Assembly (NCBI RefSeq): GCF_020520425.1
Contig: NC_079489.1
Coordinates: 84,705,810 to 84,769,809 of the forward strand
DNA from: Spinacia oleracea
Taxonomy: Eukaryota; Streptophyta; Magnoliopsida; Caryophyllales; Amaranthaceae
DNA length: 64,000 bases
Direction: 5' to 3'
This document shows, one piece after another, positions 18,791 through 31,100 of this stretch. The translations under genes and the position numbers were made by a program. The notes under the pieces are model-generated. The model was not told where the DNA came from and ran no database searches. It saw only the letters and a program-made list of their open reading frames with translations. The stretch's first letter is position 1. Each line of letters opens with the position of its first letter.

Positions 18791-20790
18791 TTTTAGCATC
18801 TTGCATAATATTTTATGATCATGATTGTATGCAACATTATTATTTTGATTCAATTAAGGGAAGATTTATTTATGGCTTGAATTTGCAAAATTAATATATG
18901 ATATTAATTGATTGGAATCATTAAATCGTGATTTAATTAATTTTTGCTCAAAATAAATTTATAAAATTCCGAAATTTTTATCACAGGTTCGAAATTAACA
19001 GTTAATATCTCATAAAAATTTTCGGATTTTTTAAAATTAAATTCGTCAGATTTTAAATTATTTAATGGTTAATAAGATTAATCATGGAAATAATTTGTTA
19101 ACAATTAAAGATTTGATTTTTAATTTGTTAAATAAATCTACTGATTATCCCCTAATTTTTATACAATAGCCGAAATTTTTTGGTAATTTTTTAACTAATT
19201 TTCGGAATTTTTGTATATTAATTATTGAATTTGGTTAATTTTTATGTTTAATTCGATTAATCATAAAATTTAAGGATAACAATTAAAAATTTTGATTTTA
19301 TTTGTTAAGAAAATTCAATATATCTTCCTGGTAATTTAATTCGAATTTTTCGGATTATAATTGTTATTTTCTTGAATTATTTGAATAAAATGAGATAATT
19401 ATACCTTAAATTTTGAATTCTTGTTAGATTTAATTTTAATAAAGAGTTTAAATTGAAATCTAACTTCTAACAACCCTAAAATTCAGTTTAAGGATTGTTA
19501 ATTTATTCAAATTTTTTTGCCATTATTTTCGGATAATTAGGGCGGCGTTCCGGCGAGGCAGGGGCGGGTCTCATGCCTGCCTGCTGTTCTCTTGCTTTAA
19601 AACAATTAAAAAAAAAAAAAAAAAAAAGGAAAAGAAGAAAGGGGATTTTTCATACAATTAATTTCCAAAAAGTTTGAGTAATTTGATTTTTTTTAAAAAT
19701 TAGAAAATCAGATCTTCGTTTTGAGCATAATTCGTAATTTTCAATGAATGCAAATTCTAGATTAATGAGATTATTCTAGCCATATTTAAATAGTAATTGA
19801 ATTAAAATAATGTTAAACTTAAATTGTTTAAGTTTTTAGTATTATTTTGGAAATGTTATTTGCTTATTAATAGTTAATAAGTAAATAATTTTTGTCTAAT
19901 ATATTTTAATATTATATGCGTGTATGGAATATTATGATATTTTGTTACAGGCAAGTGACTAGTATGGCCCAAAATAGGATAGAAAATACGATCTGCGTAT
20001 CGTTTTGTATTCTTGTAAATTTTGAAATACGATCTGCGCATCGTTCTGTATTGTTGTAATTTAATTTAAAAGTTTAAATTAGATTATAAAGTTCGTATTA
20101 TGAGTTCGATGAAGTAAGAAGGTTCAATAAAAAATTCAAGGATGGAGATCCAAGAAAGATGAACAGGAACCCAAGAAGATTTGAGCTTATTTTTTAGGGG
20201 CCATACTAGGATCACATTTATTTTTATGCATTTTATATTGCCTTAAAATGCTTATTGAGTTTATGTATGTGGTTATTTAAAGCAATGTGTTCACTTTTAA
20301 TTAACCAACATAGTAAACTTAGGTCCCAAAATAATATTGAGTTTAAGTGCTTTTCCATACAACACCTATAAAGCCTTAGATCATGAGTAATAGGTTCTGC
20401 CAAAGCAGGGTGTTGCTTATAATTCCGGGGATAGTAGGGTAGGTTTTTGAAACTTACATGTTAATGTTTGGTTTAACTCAACAAAACTATCAAAAGACAA
20501 AGTTTTGGGTTTTGAAGCTAAGAGATAGGAAGATACAAAGAGTTGTTAACCTGTCTACCAAGAGTTATAATCAGTTATAATTAGTAAAATATTTACTTAC
20601 CTCGAATACTATAAATTAAAGTAGCAGGGCCAAAGTCCGTTTGATTGTAGTGGGAAGGGATCTTGGTTAATTCTTTATTCAATGGGGACTTCTAATTTTG
20701 AATAAAGGGTAGTAGTTAATTAAATTTGTTTAATTGCTACTTTTGATAAACATTATATTGAATCTTGCTTTACCTTTTATTGTAGTTATC
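18791..20790 (+). other. 5' leader of element B
   Basis: 2.0 kb of AT-rich noncoding DNA. It contains an A-run (about 19609-19627), a candidate 3' splice site (TTGTTACAG at 19942-19950), the hairpin cassette (19959-20209) and the conserved segment at 20391-20424. It lacks the large GC-rich block of A, C, E and F, except for a short GC patch near 19540-19580. Confidence 0.65.
19959..20209 (+). other. paired-hairpin leader cassette of element B
   Basis: Outer arms CTAGTATGGCCC (19959-19970) and GGGCCATACTAG (20198-20209) match perfectly. Inner hairpins: ACGATCTGCGTATCGT (19988-20003) and ACGATCTGCGCATCGT (20029-20044), with stem ACGAT/ATCGT. Compared with the ATGGT/ACCAT stem of A, C and F, base pairs 2 and 4 have changed on both sides. 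Confidence 0.78.
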
Positions 20791-23700
20791 ATGTCTGGTG
20801 CAAACAACAACTCTACTTTTAACTTGTGCCCTCTAATTGAAAACAAACTGAATGCACACAACTTCCTACAATGGGAAAAGGCTATGAGAATTGTTCTCAG
20901 AGCGGAAGGAAAAGAAAGTGTTCTTGAAAATCCACTCCCTCTTGAACCCCTGCCACAAAATGCTACTGAAGCTCAATGTCGAGCTAAACAAACTCTCCAG
21001 GATAACTCTCTGCAAGTAACATGTTTGATGCTTGCTTGCATGGAACCAGAGTATCAAAAGCGTTTTGATGGTCTGGATGCCTACACAATAATCCAGCAAC
21101 TGAAAACTTTGTTTCAGAAGAATGCTAGATTAGGGAGGTTGCATAGTATGATGGTTCAGGACGAGGGGAACTTACCTGGTGAACCTGAACATAAGGATGT
21201 TCTAATGGTCAAGAGAGGTAAGCAGTTCAAGAGTATCAATGTCATAGAAGTTAATTTAGCTACAACTACTTCTTGGGTATTTGATACCGCTTGTGGGTCG
21301 CACATTATTGGTAATGTGCAAGGACTAAAAAGAAGTAGAAGCTTGAGCAAAGGCGAAGTAGATCTCCGAGTAGGCAATGGAGCAAGAGTTGCTGCTTTAG
21401 CTGTAGGAGATTATAGTTTACGCTTGCCTTCTGGTTTAATATTAGAACTTTATAATTGTTATTACGTTCCAGTTATTACCAAGAACATAATTTCTATTCC
21501 GATTTTGGATTCGGAAGGTTTTTCATTTCAAATTATGAATAATTGTTGTTCAGCATATTTGAATGGTATGTTCTATGTCTCTGCTAAATTATCAAATGGT
21601 TTATATGTACTAGACTTACAAAACCATATCTATCACATAGAAAACAAGAAACACAAACCAAGTGATTTGAACCCTACTTACCTATGGCATTGTCGATTAG
21701 GCCATATAAGCTCAAAGCGCATAGAGAAACTTCATAAGGATGGAATTCTCAAATCATTTGATTTTGAATCATTTGAAGTATGTGAATTTTGCTTAATGGG
21801 AAAAATGACAAAGTCTCCTTTCACAGGCTCAAGTGAAAGGGCCAATGATCTTTTAGCCCTCATACATACTGATGTTTGCGGACCTATGAGTACTTTGGCT
21901 AGGGGAGGGTACGGGTATTTCATTACTTTTACTGATGATGTGAGCAGATTTGGATATGTTTACCTCATGCGACATAAGTCGGAATCCTTTGAAAAGTTCA
22001 AGGAATTCCAAAATGAAGTACAAAACCAACTTGGAAAGAAAATTAAAGCATTGCGATCCGATCGTGGTGGTGAATATTTATCTCAAGAGTTTGGTGATCA
22101 TTTGAAAGATTGTGGAATACTTTCGCAATTGACTCCACCAGGGACACCACAGTTGAATGGGGTTTCCGAAAGAAGGAATCGAACTTTATTAGATATGGTT
22201 CGGTCCATGATGAGTCTTGCTAACCTTCCTGCCTCATTTTGGGGATTTGCGCTTGAAACAGCGGCATTCACACTCAACAGAGCTCCGTCCAAAGCAGTAG
22301 AAAAGACGCCATATGAGATGTGGACTGGAAAAGTTCCAAAATTGTCTTTTCTAAGGACATGGGGTTGTGAAGTTTATGTAAAACGTTTACTTTCTGATAA
22401 GCTTTCACCCAAGTCCGATAAGTGTCTTTTTGTGGGTTACCCAAAACAGACTAAGGGATACTACTTCTACAACCAAAGCGAAAACAAAGTGTTTGTTGCT
22501 CGCGATGGTGTCTTTCTGGAAAAGGAGTTTATTTCCAGAAAAACAAGTGGGAGTAATGTATATCTCGAAGAAATTCGAGATGAGCAACAAATGGATGAGG
22601 TTCACACCTCGTCAGAGACGACCCAGCATGAAAATGCTCAGGAGGCGGTGCATTCCATTCATGCGCCTTCTACCGTCCCACTTGGAGATAATCCATGCGA
22701 AGTCCCTCAACCTAATGAGGTGGAAACTTCTCCTGTTGTTCCCCAACGTAGGTCTAGTAGGACTGTCATTCCGTCAAAGAGATATATTGATTTCCTTTTG
22801 ACTGAAAGTTCTGAAATAGAGATTTTAGAACATGAGGAACCTACTAGCTACACAAATGCTTTGACGAGTCAAGACTCCGAGAAATGGCTTGAAGCCATGA
22901 GATCCGAAATGGATTCGATGTTTGAAAATCAAGTATGGGACTTGGTTGCTTTGCCTGATGGGGTTAAACCCATAGGTTGCAAATGGATTTTCAAACTGAA
23001 AAAGGACAAAGATGGAAACATTGATGTCTTTAAGGCAAGACTAGTGGCAAAAGGTTTTAGACAAATTCATGGTATTGACTATGATGAAACTTTCTCACCA
23101 GTAGCCATGCTGAAATCCATTAGGATAATTCTTGCGATTGCTGCCTTTCATGACTATGAGATCTGGCAGATGGACGTCAAAACCGCTTTCTTGAATGGGT
23201 TCTTGAAAGAGGATGTGTACATGACACAACCACAAGGTTTTGAAGATCCAAACAGTCCAAGAAAAGTTTGCAAGCTTAAGAAGTCCATTTATGGGCTTAA
23301 GCAAGCATCCCGGAGTTAGAACCTCAGATTTGATGAGGCAGTCAAATCTTTTGGCTTCCTCAGAAATGAAGAGGAATCTTGTATATACAAGAAGTTGAGT
23401 GGGAGTAGTATTGCTTTCCTAGTCTTGTATGTGGATGACATACTTCTCATAGGAAACGACAAGACCATGCTTGAGTCAGTCAAGGAATGGCTTAAAAGTT
23501 GTTTTTCCATGAAAGACCTAGGAGAAGCTGAATACATCTTGGGAATAAGGATCCATAGAGATAGATCCAAAAGGCTGATTGGACTTAGCCAAGAGACTTA
23601 TATTGATAAGGTTCTTGCAAGGTTCAAGCTGGAAAACTCCAAAAGAGGTTTCATTCCCATGCAACATGGCATTTCACTTGGCAAGACTCAGTGTCCTTCG

Positions 23701-24417
23701 ACACCTGATGAGGTCAAGCGCATGAGTAATGTTCCTTATGCCTCTGCAGTAGGGTCCATTATGTATGCCATGGTATGCACTCGATCGGATGTTGCATATG
23801 CTTTGAGTATGTGCAGCAGATACCAGTCAAACCCAGGAGAGGCGCACTGGATGGCAGCAAAGAATATCCTTAAGTACTTAAGAAGGACTAAGGATGATTT
23901 CTTGGTCTATGGTGGAGATAATGAGTTGGTTGCCACTGGATACACCGATGCAAGCTTCCAAAGTGACAAAGATGATTTCCGATCACAATCTGGTTTCATA
24001 TTTTGTCTCAATGGAGGGGCTGTGAGCTGGAAGAGTTCTAAGCAGAGTACCATCGCAGATTCTACAACAGAGGCTGAGTATATTGCAGCAAGTGATGCAG
24101 CAAAAGAAGCTGTTTGGATCAAAAAGTTCATTAGTGAACTTGGTGTAGTTCCTAGCATTGAAAATGGCATTGAGTTGTACTGTGACAACAATGGTGCCAT
24201 TTCCCAGTCCAAGGAACCCAGATCGCACCAAAAATCCAAACATGTGCTCAGGAGATTCCATCTCATTCGAGAGATCGTTGAAAGAGGGGATGTGAAAGTA
24301 AGCAAGGTTCATACTGAGGATAACGTGGCTGATCCTCTGACTAAACCGCTTGCTCAACCTAAGCATGAGAGTCATACTAGGTCTATGGGGCTTAGGCATA
24401 TGGGAGAATGGCTTTAG
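20791..24417 (+). pseudogene. gag-pol of element B with internal gag deletion and one stop
   Basis: Starts [11 protein letters not shown]. Gag reads to about residue 130 ([18 protein letters not shown]), then jumps to a short tail ([14 protein letters not shown]) and straight to the protease FDTACGSH. The C-terminal Gag half and the CCHC knuckle seen in A and C are missing. Integrase is present ([23 protein letters not shown]). RT begins intact, but TAG at 23317-23319 follows KQASRS where A and C have Trp, consistent with TGG to TAG. The same frame then continues through YVDD, TEAEYIA and RHMGEWL to 24417. Without Gag C-terminus and knuckle it is unlikely to form particles itself. Its near-identical LTRs mean it inserted recently, perhaps with proteins supplied in trans (inference). 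Confidence 0.88.
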
Positions 24418-25159
24418 TTTGTTTACTTTATGTTTACAATTGTAAAGACATTTATTATGCTTTGAATGTTTATCAATAAAAGTTCATTCTTATTTAATTG
24501 TTTGGTTTAGTATTAAATAAAATGTCCAAATAACTTGTGTTTTCAAATAGGATTATCGAAAACGTTTTGATAATGGAACCCTATAAAGTGAACTGAAATC
24601 ACAACTTATTAAGTCCCTAGTCTAAATCACTAAATTGGACATAAGTGATTTATGTGAAGACTAGCATGTAATTAATTGATAGTGCAGTTCCATGGGCTAT
24701 GGAGACATAGGGATGTCTAATTGATTATATGGATGTATACTTGATGCATTGTGACTTGACCTAACTAGATTCTAAAAGTAGAATCAAACTTCTATATTTA
24801 GTGGATTCCTTAGACATGAGTATGTCTTAATAACCACGAGACAATTAGTTTAACTTTGACGCTGTTAAACGCCGCGCCGTAAAAGGAGGTTATAAAGGCA
24901 GTGATCAGGTGGGCTAAGAATTGAGTGGGAGTTATGGTCATACAAGAGTGAATAAGTCCTCCTATTTGATAGGAATAGTGTCTGGGCCTCTTGATGAGCG
25001 AGAACTGAAAATTGCATGGCCATGCGGAATGGGATTAAAAGTTAATCTTTATTTGAACAGTTCGAACTCGGCGATCAAGAAATTAGAATTTGAGAATAAC
25101 AGTGTGTTATCAAATTTTGGCATTAAGAGACTTAAGGAATTTAGCATTGCGTTCTTGTC
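24418..25159 (+). other. 3' noncoding region of element B
   Basis: About 740 bp between pol stop and polypurine tract. A 98-codon open frame at 24921-25217 runs into the LTR and has no family signature. Confidence 0.55.
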
Positions 25160-25162
25160 TTC

Positions 25163-25177
25163 GGACAAGTGGGAGAT
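25163..25177 (+). other. polypurine tract of element B
   Basis: GGACAAGTGGGAGAT directly before the 3' LTR start TGAAGG; shared with A, C and F. Confidence 0.7.
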
Positions 25178-25828
25178 TGAAGGAATTATGTCCTTAGACA
25201 TTTCCGGCAATTACTAAATATAAATAGGAATTAATTATGAAGATAATAAGTTAATTATTTTAGTAATCATATTTGCTTGCTAGAGAATAAATGTGATTAG
25301 CAGGACAATATTGATTGGACCTACAACTAAAATATATTAATCCTATAAGGTCACACATATAAGCATTAATTGGAATGGGCCCAAAAGGCCCGATGGCAAC
25401 CGGTCTGTTAAGGGAAGAATGTTGGGCTTTGGTTTTGTGTTAACCTAAAACTCTCACATTATAATAGTTATAATGTCAGGGATTTAGAAACTACGTTCAA
25501 TTGAATATCTGACAAAAGGAAAACACAAAAACCCTAATTCTAATTCTCTAAACGCCGTACATCCCAAACAAAGCAAGAGACAGATTGTGATCGTTCTCTT
25601 CCGTACTAGCATACGTGGGATTCAATTCGTGCTTGTGGACTGAGTAGAGGAGCAACAAGTGGGGCTCTAAGATCTTCGAAACTTGCATACGAACGGGAGA
25701 ACACGCTTCAAAGGTGATTATTCTTTCGACTTAATCTGATCTATACTATTGTTATGCATGAGATCCTGTGATAGATGTTAGGAAATTGTTTCCTGAAATT
25801 CCGCTTTATGCATCTATATGTTCCTACA
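25178..25828 (+). repeat. 3' LTR of element B
   Basis: 651 bp, one visible difference from the 5' LTR. Confidence 0.92.
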
Positions 25829-25833
25829 GTGCC
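25829..25833. repeat. target-site duplication GTGCC of element B, right copy
   Basis: Matches 18125-18129. Confidence 0.9.
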
Positions 25834-26141
25834 GTATCTACTCGGCGGAGGATTGTTTGCAATAAGTCATTAGAGATCGTCTTATAAATCCATTATTTCA
25901 CAATAGAATCTAACCGCTTCCACAGGGGTTCAGATATATCGGTTGGTTTAGGAGTATTTGGATCTATGTGGTCTAGAACATTAAACTCATGAGCATCACA
26001 TTCAAATAATTCAACCCAATTGAAATAGTGTATTTTTTCACGATAAAGAATAAGAGGAATATCGTTCTTGATATTGTTAACTCCTAATGCCGGGTGAAAT
26101 TCCGAAGTCGGTGGAGGTGGTATGTTATCGTCGTTGCCCAT
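25834..26141 (-). pseudogene. gag N-terminal part of element H
   Basis: Starts MGNDDNIPPPPTSEFHPALG at 26141 and carries the copia Gag pattern ending DISEPLWKRLDSIVK. One in-frame TAA follows (25890-25892), then WIYKTISNDLLQTILRRVDT leads to the B insertion point. The same reading resumes at 18129 on the other side of B with AQQIWNILKG. It is a broken gag. Confidence 0.82.
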
Positions 26142-26349
26142 ACTATTGGTTGGGGTATACTACTTTACGTAAAACAAAATACTTCGTAGCAAATAAAGGG
26201 GGAAGCTTTGTAATTTTGGGAGGTTTAAGTGTGGTGCGCAAGTCAGAGGTAGACGGAAGCAATGTTGGTGCGACCCACAAGAATTACCAAGATCAGAAAT
26301 TTAAAAAACTAAGAAATTTATGAAAGCTAATTAGTGTTGCCTAAGTTGT
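26142..26349 (-). other. short leader of element H
   Basis: About 200 bp between gag start and primer site; no other feature. It is much shorter than the leaders of A, B, C, E and F and lacks the hairpin cassette. Confidence 0.5.
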
Positions 26350-26363
26350 GAATTGTGATACCA
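26350..26363 (-). other. primer-binding site of element H
   Basis: The sense strand reads TGGTATCACAATTC next to the LTR. Confidence 0.6.
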
Positions 26364-26673
26364 TGTTAGATATTGTGAAACTCCGTGAATTGGAGTGTTT
26401 TATTGATCAAATATATATAGTGGGTTATAATATTAGTCCTAATTGTATTAGGGAACCTAATGCGACTACAAGTTTATTGTACATAAAATATCCTAAAAGA
26501 TTCTATTTCTATCACAATCAACTAAAGAGTTGTACTATGAACTTCGTGATAATGTTGTAACTTTGTCTCAATCATAATTCTCTGATAGTGAACATTGCCA
26601 TTCAAACTCGGCACGGCTCTAAGGATCTTTTATCACGATTCTATAGAGCCAGGGTCTAGGGCCAATCGTTACA
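26364..26673 (-). repeat. 5' LTR of element H
   Basis: Sense ends are TGTAACGATTGGCCC and ATATCTAACA, about 310 bp. It lies upstream of the H primer site and gag. The partner LTR is absent because H is truncated in integrase. Confidence 0.7.
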
Positions 26674-26678
26674 ACTTA

Positions 26679-27173
26679 GAGCATGTTTGGTTTGTCTTTT
26701 ATGAGGCCAGAAAACGGAAATAGATAAGAAAATTTGTTACTTTTTTATTGGTCTGAATGTATGATTAAGTGGTATTCCAATCCGTTACTTGAGGATAACT
26801 AATCCTCCCATTTGTTACCTTGCAATCCCCAGCAATAACAGTTTACCTCTCTCCTCTAATAAATTATTTCTTTCTCTTTAACCTTCCAGCTCACGTTCTC
26901 TCTCCTTTTTTATTTCTCAAGCTTTCTTTCTCATCTTCAATTGGCAACCATAATATCATTTCACTTGTTAACTTCATTTTAATTTTGATTGTAAGCACTG
27001 ATTTCGTTGTGTATCAGATTCCTCTTTTTATTTTTCAAATTTTATTTTCGAAATTGATTGCATTCCACTAGCTCTATCAAAAAAATTCGAACAATAACGG
27101 TAATCATTACCGTTTCCGCTTCTTATTTGTTTCCAATGCATTTTATTAACCGACACTCAAACCAAACGCCCCC
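26679..27173. mobile_element. Tourist-like (PIF/Harbinger) MITE
   Basis: The left end is GAGCATGTTTGGTTTG and the reverse complement of the right end is GGGGGCGTTTGGTTTG, flanked by TTA at 26676-26678 and 27174-27176. The TTA duplication and GTTTGG-type inverted repeats are typical of plant Tourist elements. It is 495 bp with no supported ORF. An inner palindrome, aacggtaatcattaccgtt, lies near 27097-27115. It inserted five bases from the LTR end of H. Confidence 0.75.
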
Positions 27174-27176
27174 TTA

Positions 27177-28131
27177 GAAGAGTGGCCATAATGTTTATAG
27201 CTATACTCCACATTATAGTACTCCGTACTAACTTACTAACCTATTACAAAGTATACATATGACGAGGATAAAGATTTTAGTTTGTACGAAGTAGTATTGT
27301 CTTTTATTGGGATATTTTGAAGAAGAAAAATAGTCACATTATTCACATTTATTTTAAAAAATATATATATGGTTAGGTTTCTAAATATACTTTCACTTAA
27401 TGAAGGTCAGAGAGAGGCCGGATGTGTAAGGGCACGGCTACTAGAACGAGCATCCTGATGAAATTACGGTGAATTGGCCGAAATCTCCTTTTTTTAGGGA
27501 TTTAGACAACGTGACTACAAATTTAAGGGGATTTAGACAATGTGACTATAAATTCTGGAGCGAAGTAAAAGCATAATAGATGAATAATGAAACAGTTTGA
27601 CAAAAGCATACAACAATCGTGGCTTCCATTATTCATTATCAATGGCAGAAAGCCTATATACAAATAAAAATGAGAATCTGAATTTACCATAAGCCAGATT
27701 AATGTCAACTTTGTAATGTTATCATAAATAGAAGGAAAAAGAAAATAGTGGGCATAATTTTCTCTATATATACTTGTATAAAATTAAAAAAACTGAGCTT
27801 CTGTACAACATTCTACACAATAGTGAGATATAACAAAAGAATATTAGGAGTTTGCCGATGGAAAGAAAAGAGCAAGAATGTACATATGCTAGCCTTAATT
27901 CTCCCCTATCTGACAAATGACAAATGACAAATGACAAATGACAAATGACAAATATGATACAACTTCTGAGTTACCTTTCTGTACAAATCAATCCCCTGGA
28001 AGTGGCGACAACGACAACAAAATTCAGGCCGACAATTAAGATGACCCAACTGCCCTCCATCCAGGTTCTGTGGAATTCTTCTCTCAATCATAATTCTCTA
28101 ATGAACGTACCTAAAACAAATGTCAGTTCAA
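27177..28131 (-). other. 3' UTR/downstream region of the P4-ATPase gene
   Basis: No ORF with family signature. The part near 28131 probably holds the 3' UTR of the ATPase gene. It contains a 7-bp tandem repeat (27911-27952). Confidence 0.45.
27911..27952. repeat. (TGACAAA)6 tandem repeat
   Basis: Six perfect copies of a 7-bp unit, about 180 bp downstream of the ATPase stop codon, probably in its 3' UTR. Confidence 0.9.
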
Positions 28132-31100
28132 TCAGCTTTTACTTTGCCGTCTCTCCTTCTTTCTTGCTGCTGCACGGGCAGTGTAACCCACAGTTTGAGG
28201 CCGTATTGATCTTTGTCGTACCATATGACAGTATTCAGGGTCCTCAGTTTGACCCTCTAGTCTTATCCATTGGATCATCTGATGGTACATAGGCACAAAC
28301 CTCATCTGAAGTGTGGAGTATGTGAAGTAGGGGACTAAAGCTGATACCACCACAAAAAATGTCAGCAGCCAAAATTTGGGTGCTCCGGCTAGTGACTCAA
28401 CGAAAATCTGATATCCTGTTGTTGAAAAGTCGGGACTCATTGCGCCGTATATCAACAGGAAGACATACCAAAGAGCTATTGAACCCCAGATGACAATATG
28501 TTGTATTAGAGTGAAGTAGCAAATGAATAACGCCATCTGACAGTTTACCACCCAGACAACACATGTGTACATAGTTGCTCCAAATATTTGAAAGTCCACT
28601 GGTCTACCGTCATCCCTGTAAGCTTGATTGTGCATAGCTTCCTTGCAGAAAAAGAAGATTATTATACCACTTATCATTCCGTTCACCATCCAGCTCAGTA
28701 TTCGCAACCAACTGAAGAGCACGTTTTGAACACCTTCTTGATAGAGTAGAGAGAACTGCCATACAAACACAATATTATTTTGAGGAGGGGAAGTAGCTTT
28801 CTTGGAACAAGACTTTTTCATTGCTTTATATGGAGTAAAGGTGAAGTCATTGAATTAATGGTGAGATTAGAACCGTAAACCTACCTTGGTGCAGAAACGT
28901 GCGGAGACGTCTTGGTCAAAGACTCCCAAAGCAATTGCAGGAAGCGATGTGAAGAACACATTGAAGAGTGACAAAAACCAGTCGTTATACGCTGGTTGGC
29001 CAGAGAATGATGCATATGCCTCAAACAGGAAGACTGTGACTCCAAAAGTAACATTCTTGTAGAAAAAATAGCAGATCTGCCATGAAATAAAAGGTATCCA
29101 CAAATTATCACTTGGAAAATACTAAAATGATCTTTAAAATCACACTCAAAATTCAAATATAACTACAGTTTCTAGTAGACAATACCATTGAGGTTATCCT
29201 TCTGTAACACCAATGCCCATGTACAAGCAGCAAGCGCTCCAGAAACCGAAATTGAGCAATAGCAATATCACTGGACATGACAGCCTGGCATGGAAGAAAG
29301 GGAAAGATGTCATTAAGGAGAGGTTAAATGACTGCATGTGTTAATTTAGAACATCAGAAAAATACTAGTACGTAGACAATTTCTAAGACATGCTGGATAT
29401 ATACCTGCATTCCTTCAGCACCACTGATCCCAATCCCTATGTCAGCTTCTTGAAGCATTCCCACATCATTAGCTCCATCACCAATGGCTAATGTTGTTTT
29501 GTTCGTGCCATTTTTCACTAGTCTTGTGACCTGAGATTTTCCATAATCAGTCAGAAAACATGACAAGAGAATAATTAAGGAAACTCTCTGAAGTTTGAGA
29601 TATATGTAATCATGTAAACTCACCAATGCCTTCTGCTTTGGTGATGAGCGGCAGCAGATAACCGAGGCACAGCCAATTGCAAGCTCTAGAAATAAGTTCT
29701 TCATATCATCCTCTAGAGCATATGCGAGAGATTTCCCATCAATGATCAAAGCACAGGCCTCTGAACTTGTACGTGATGTGCCAAGTTGGCTCTTAGCAGC
29801 AGTAATCTGCTTGAGCACGGTTTCTCTGGATGCCTACAATATTTGACTTATCACATCAGAACCTACTACATTGTGCAGGAACACCTGATATTTCCATTGT
29901 GAATCGTACTAAAATATGTTACAAGTGCAACTCACCTTAGTGATGGCATCTTTGTCGCCCAATTTTTCCAACGTTTTGATTTCTGGGGTTTCCACATTGA
30001 TTAATATCTGTTTCATTCCCTGTCTTAACAAACTACAAGCAAACCTGTAGTTTACATAGGCGAAAGTTAGAAACGGAATGATACTTAAAGTGAATATGAA
30101 GTACAGTATGAAGAAAAACCATACCCTATGTTAATAGCTGTCTCCATTTTATCTCCAGTCAAGACCCATATCTTTATTCCTGCTTGTGCAAGTCTGTCAA
30201 TGCATTCGGGAACCTATACATAGATTACACACAAAGATTAGAGGAGTTCCACAATACTTCACAAACATGGTTTGCAAGTGACCTAATTTTTGAAAGAACA
30301 ATAAAAGCTCTAAATCTTACCCCACGTTGAAGTTTGTCCTCAACAGCAGTTGCACCAAGAAGAATCAAATCTTTTTCAATTGACTCTGCCACTTGCTCGA
30401 CTAGTGTTTCCTGATCTGCACTAACAGCATTCCTGGCAGCATTAAAGTTTTCATTGAACTCTATGTATTCTTCCTTGTCTATTTCCCGATAAGCAAGTAA
30501 TAAAGTCCTCAGTCCTGCATCAGCATATTCATTTACATGGTCTCTGGTCTGCTCCTCAAAGTCCCCACCTTGCTTGGCTAGCCGTGGAAACATAACACTG
30601 TAGAGGAAGAAAAGAGAAAAACAAAACATGTTACAGATAGAAAAAGTATTTTCATAGTAAGATTTAAGTACAAGTTATATCAAATTAAAGAAAAACCAGA
30701 AAAAAGAAAGATGCTTCAAACTAAACCTGTCAGCTCCCTTGCAGAGTAGAATCATTTTCCCTTCCTCAGTTTCGACAATCACTGACATTCTTTTTCTGGT
30801 ACTATTGAACTCCAAGATACTCAAGATTTTGAATTCCCTGCATACAAGGTAAATCATGTTAAGAAAAAAGGACAATTTATAAACATTTTATGAATCGTAT
30901 TGTTCAGATAACGTCAAGGGCTATAGTGTACAAGAATATCAGAATATGAAAAATCAAACTGATGTATTCCTATATCAGAATTTGAAAAATATTTAAAAAC
31001 TAGCATAAAATTAGCCTATCTGCTAATTCTAGTTCAAGCATCTTACATCTTAATAATGAAACTTAGAATCTTGAATTCACGTTACAAGAACGAAAAAATG

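Larger units (their letters stand above)
18130..25828 (+). mobile_element. Ty1/copia element B: very young, damaged coding region
   Basis: A 7.7-kb element with two 651-bp LTRs differing, by eye, at one base (G near 18640 versus A near 25681). It has a GTGCC duplication, a TGGTATCAG primer site at 18782 and a polypurine tract GGACAAGTGGGAGA before the 3' LTR. It inserted into the gag of H. The pol frame has one stop codon, and gag lacks its C-terminal half and zinc knuckle. Confidence 0.93.

Noticed and set aside
23395..24417. Separate 340-residue gene after B's pol
   Set aside because: Same frame as the upstream ORF, separated only by one stop codon at 23317-23319; it is the RT/RNase H part of B.
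24921..25217. 98-codon frame at the 3' end of B, a possible extra gene (env-like)
   Set aside because: It overlaps the polypurine tract and LTR and has no signal peptide, membrane segment or family motif.
27911..27952. CRISPR-like repeat array
   Set aside because: The repeats are contiguous 7-mers without spacers, in a plant nuclear context.
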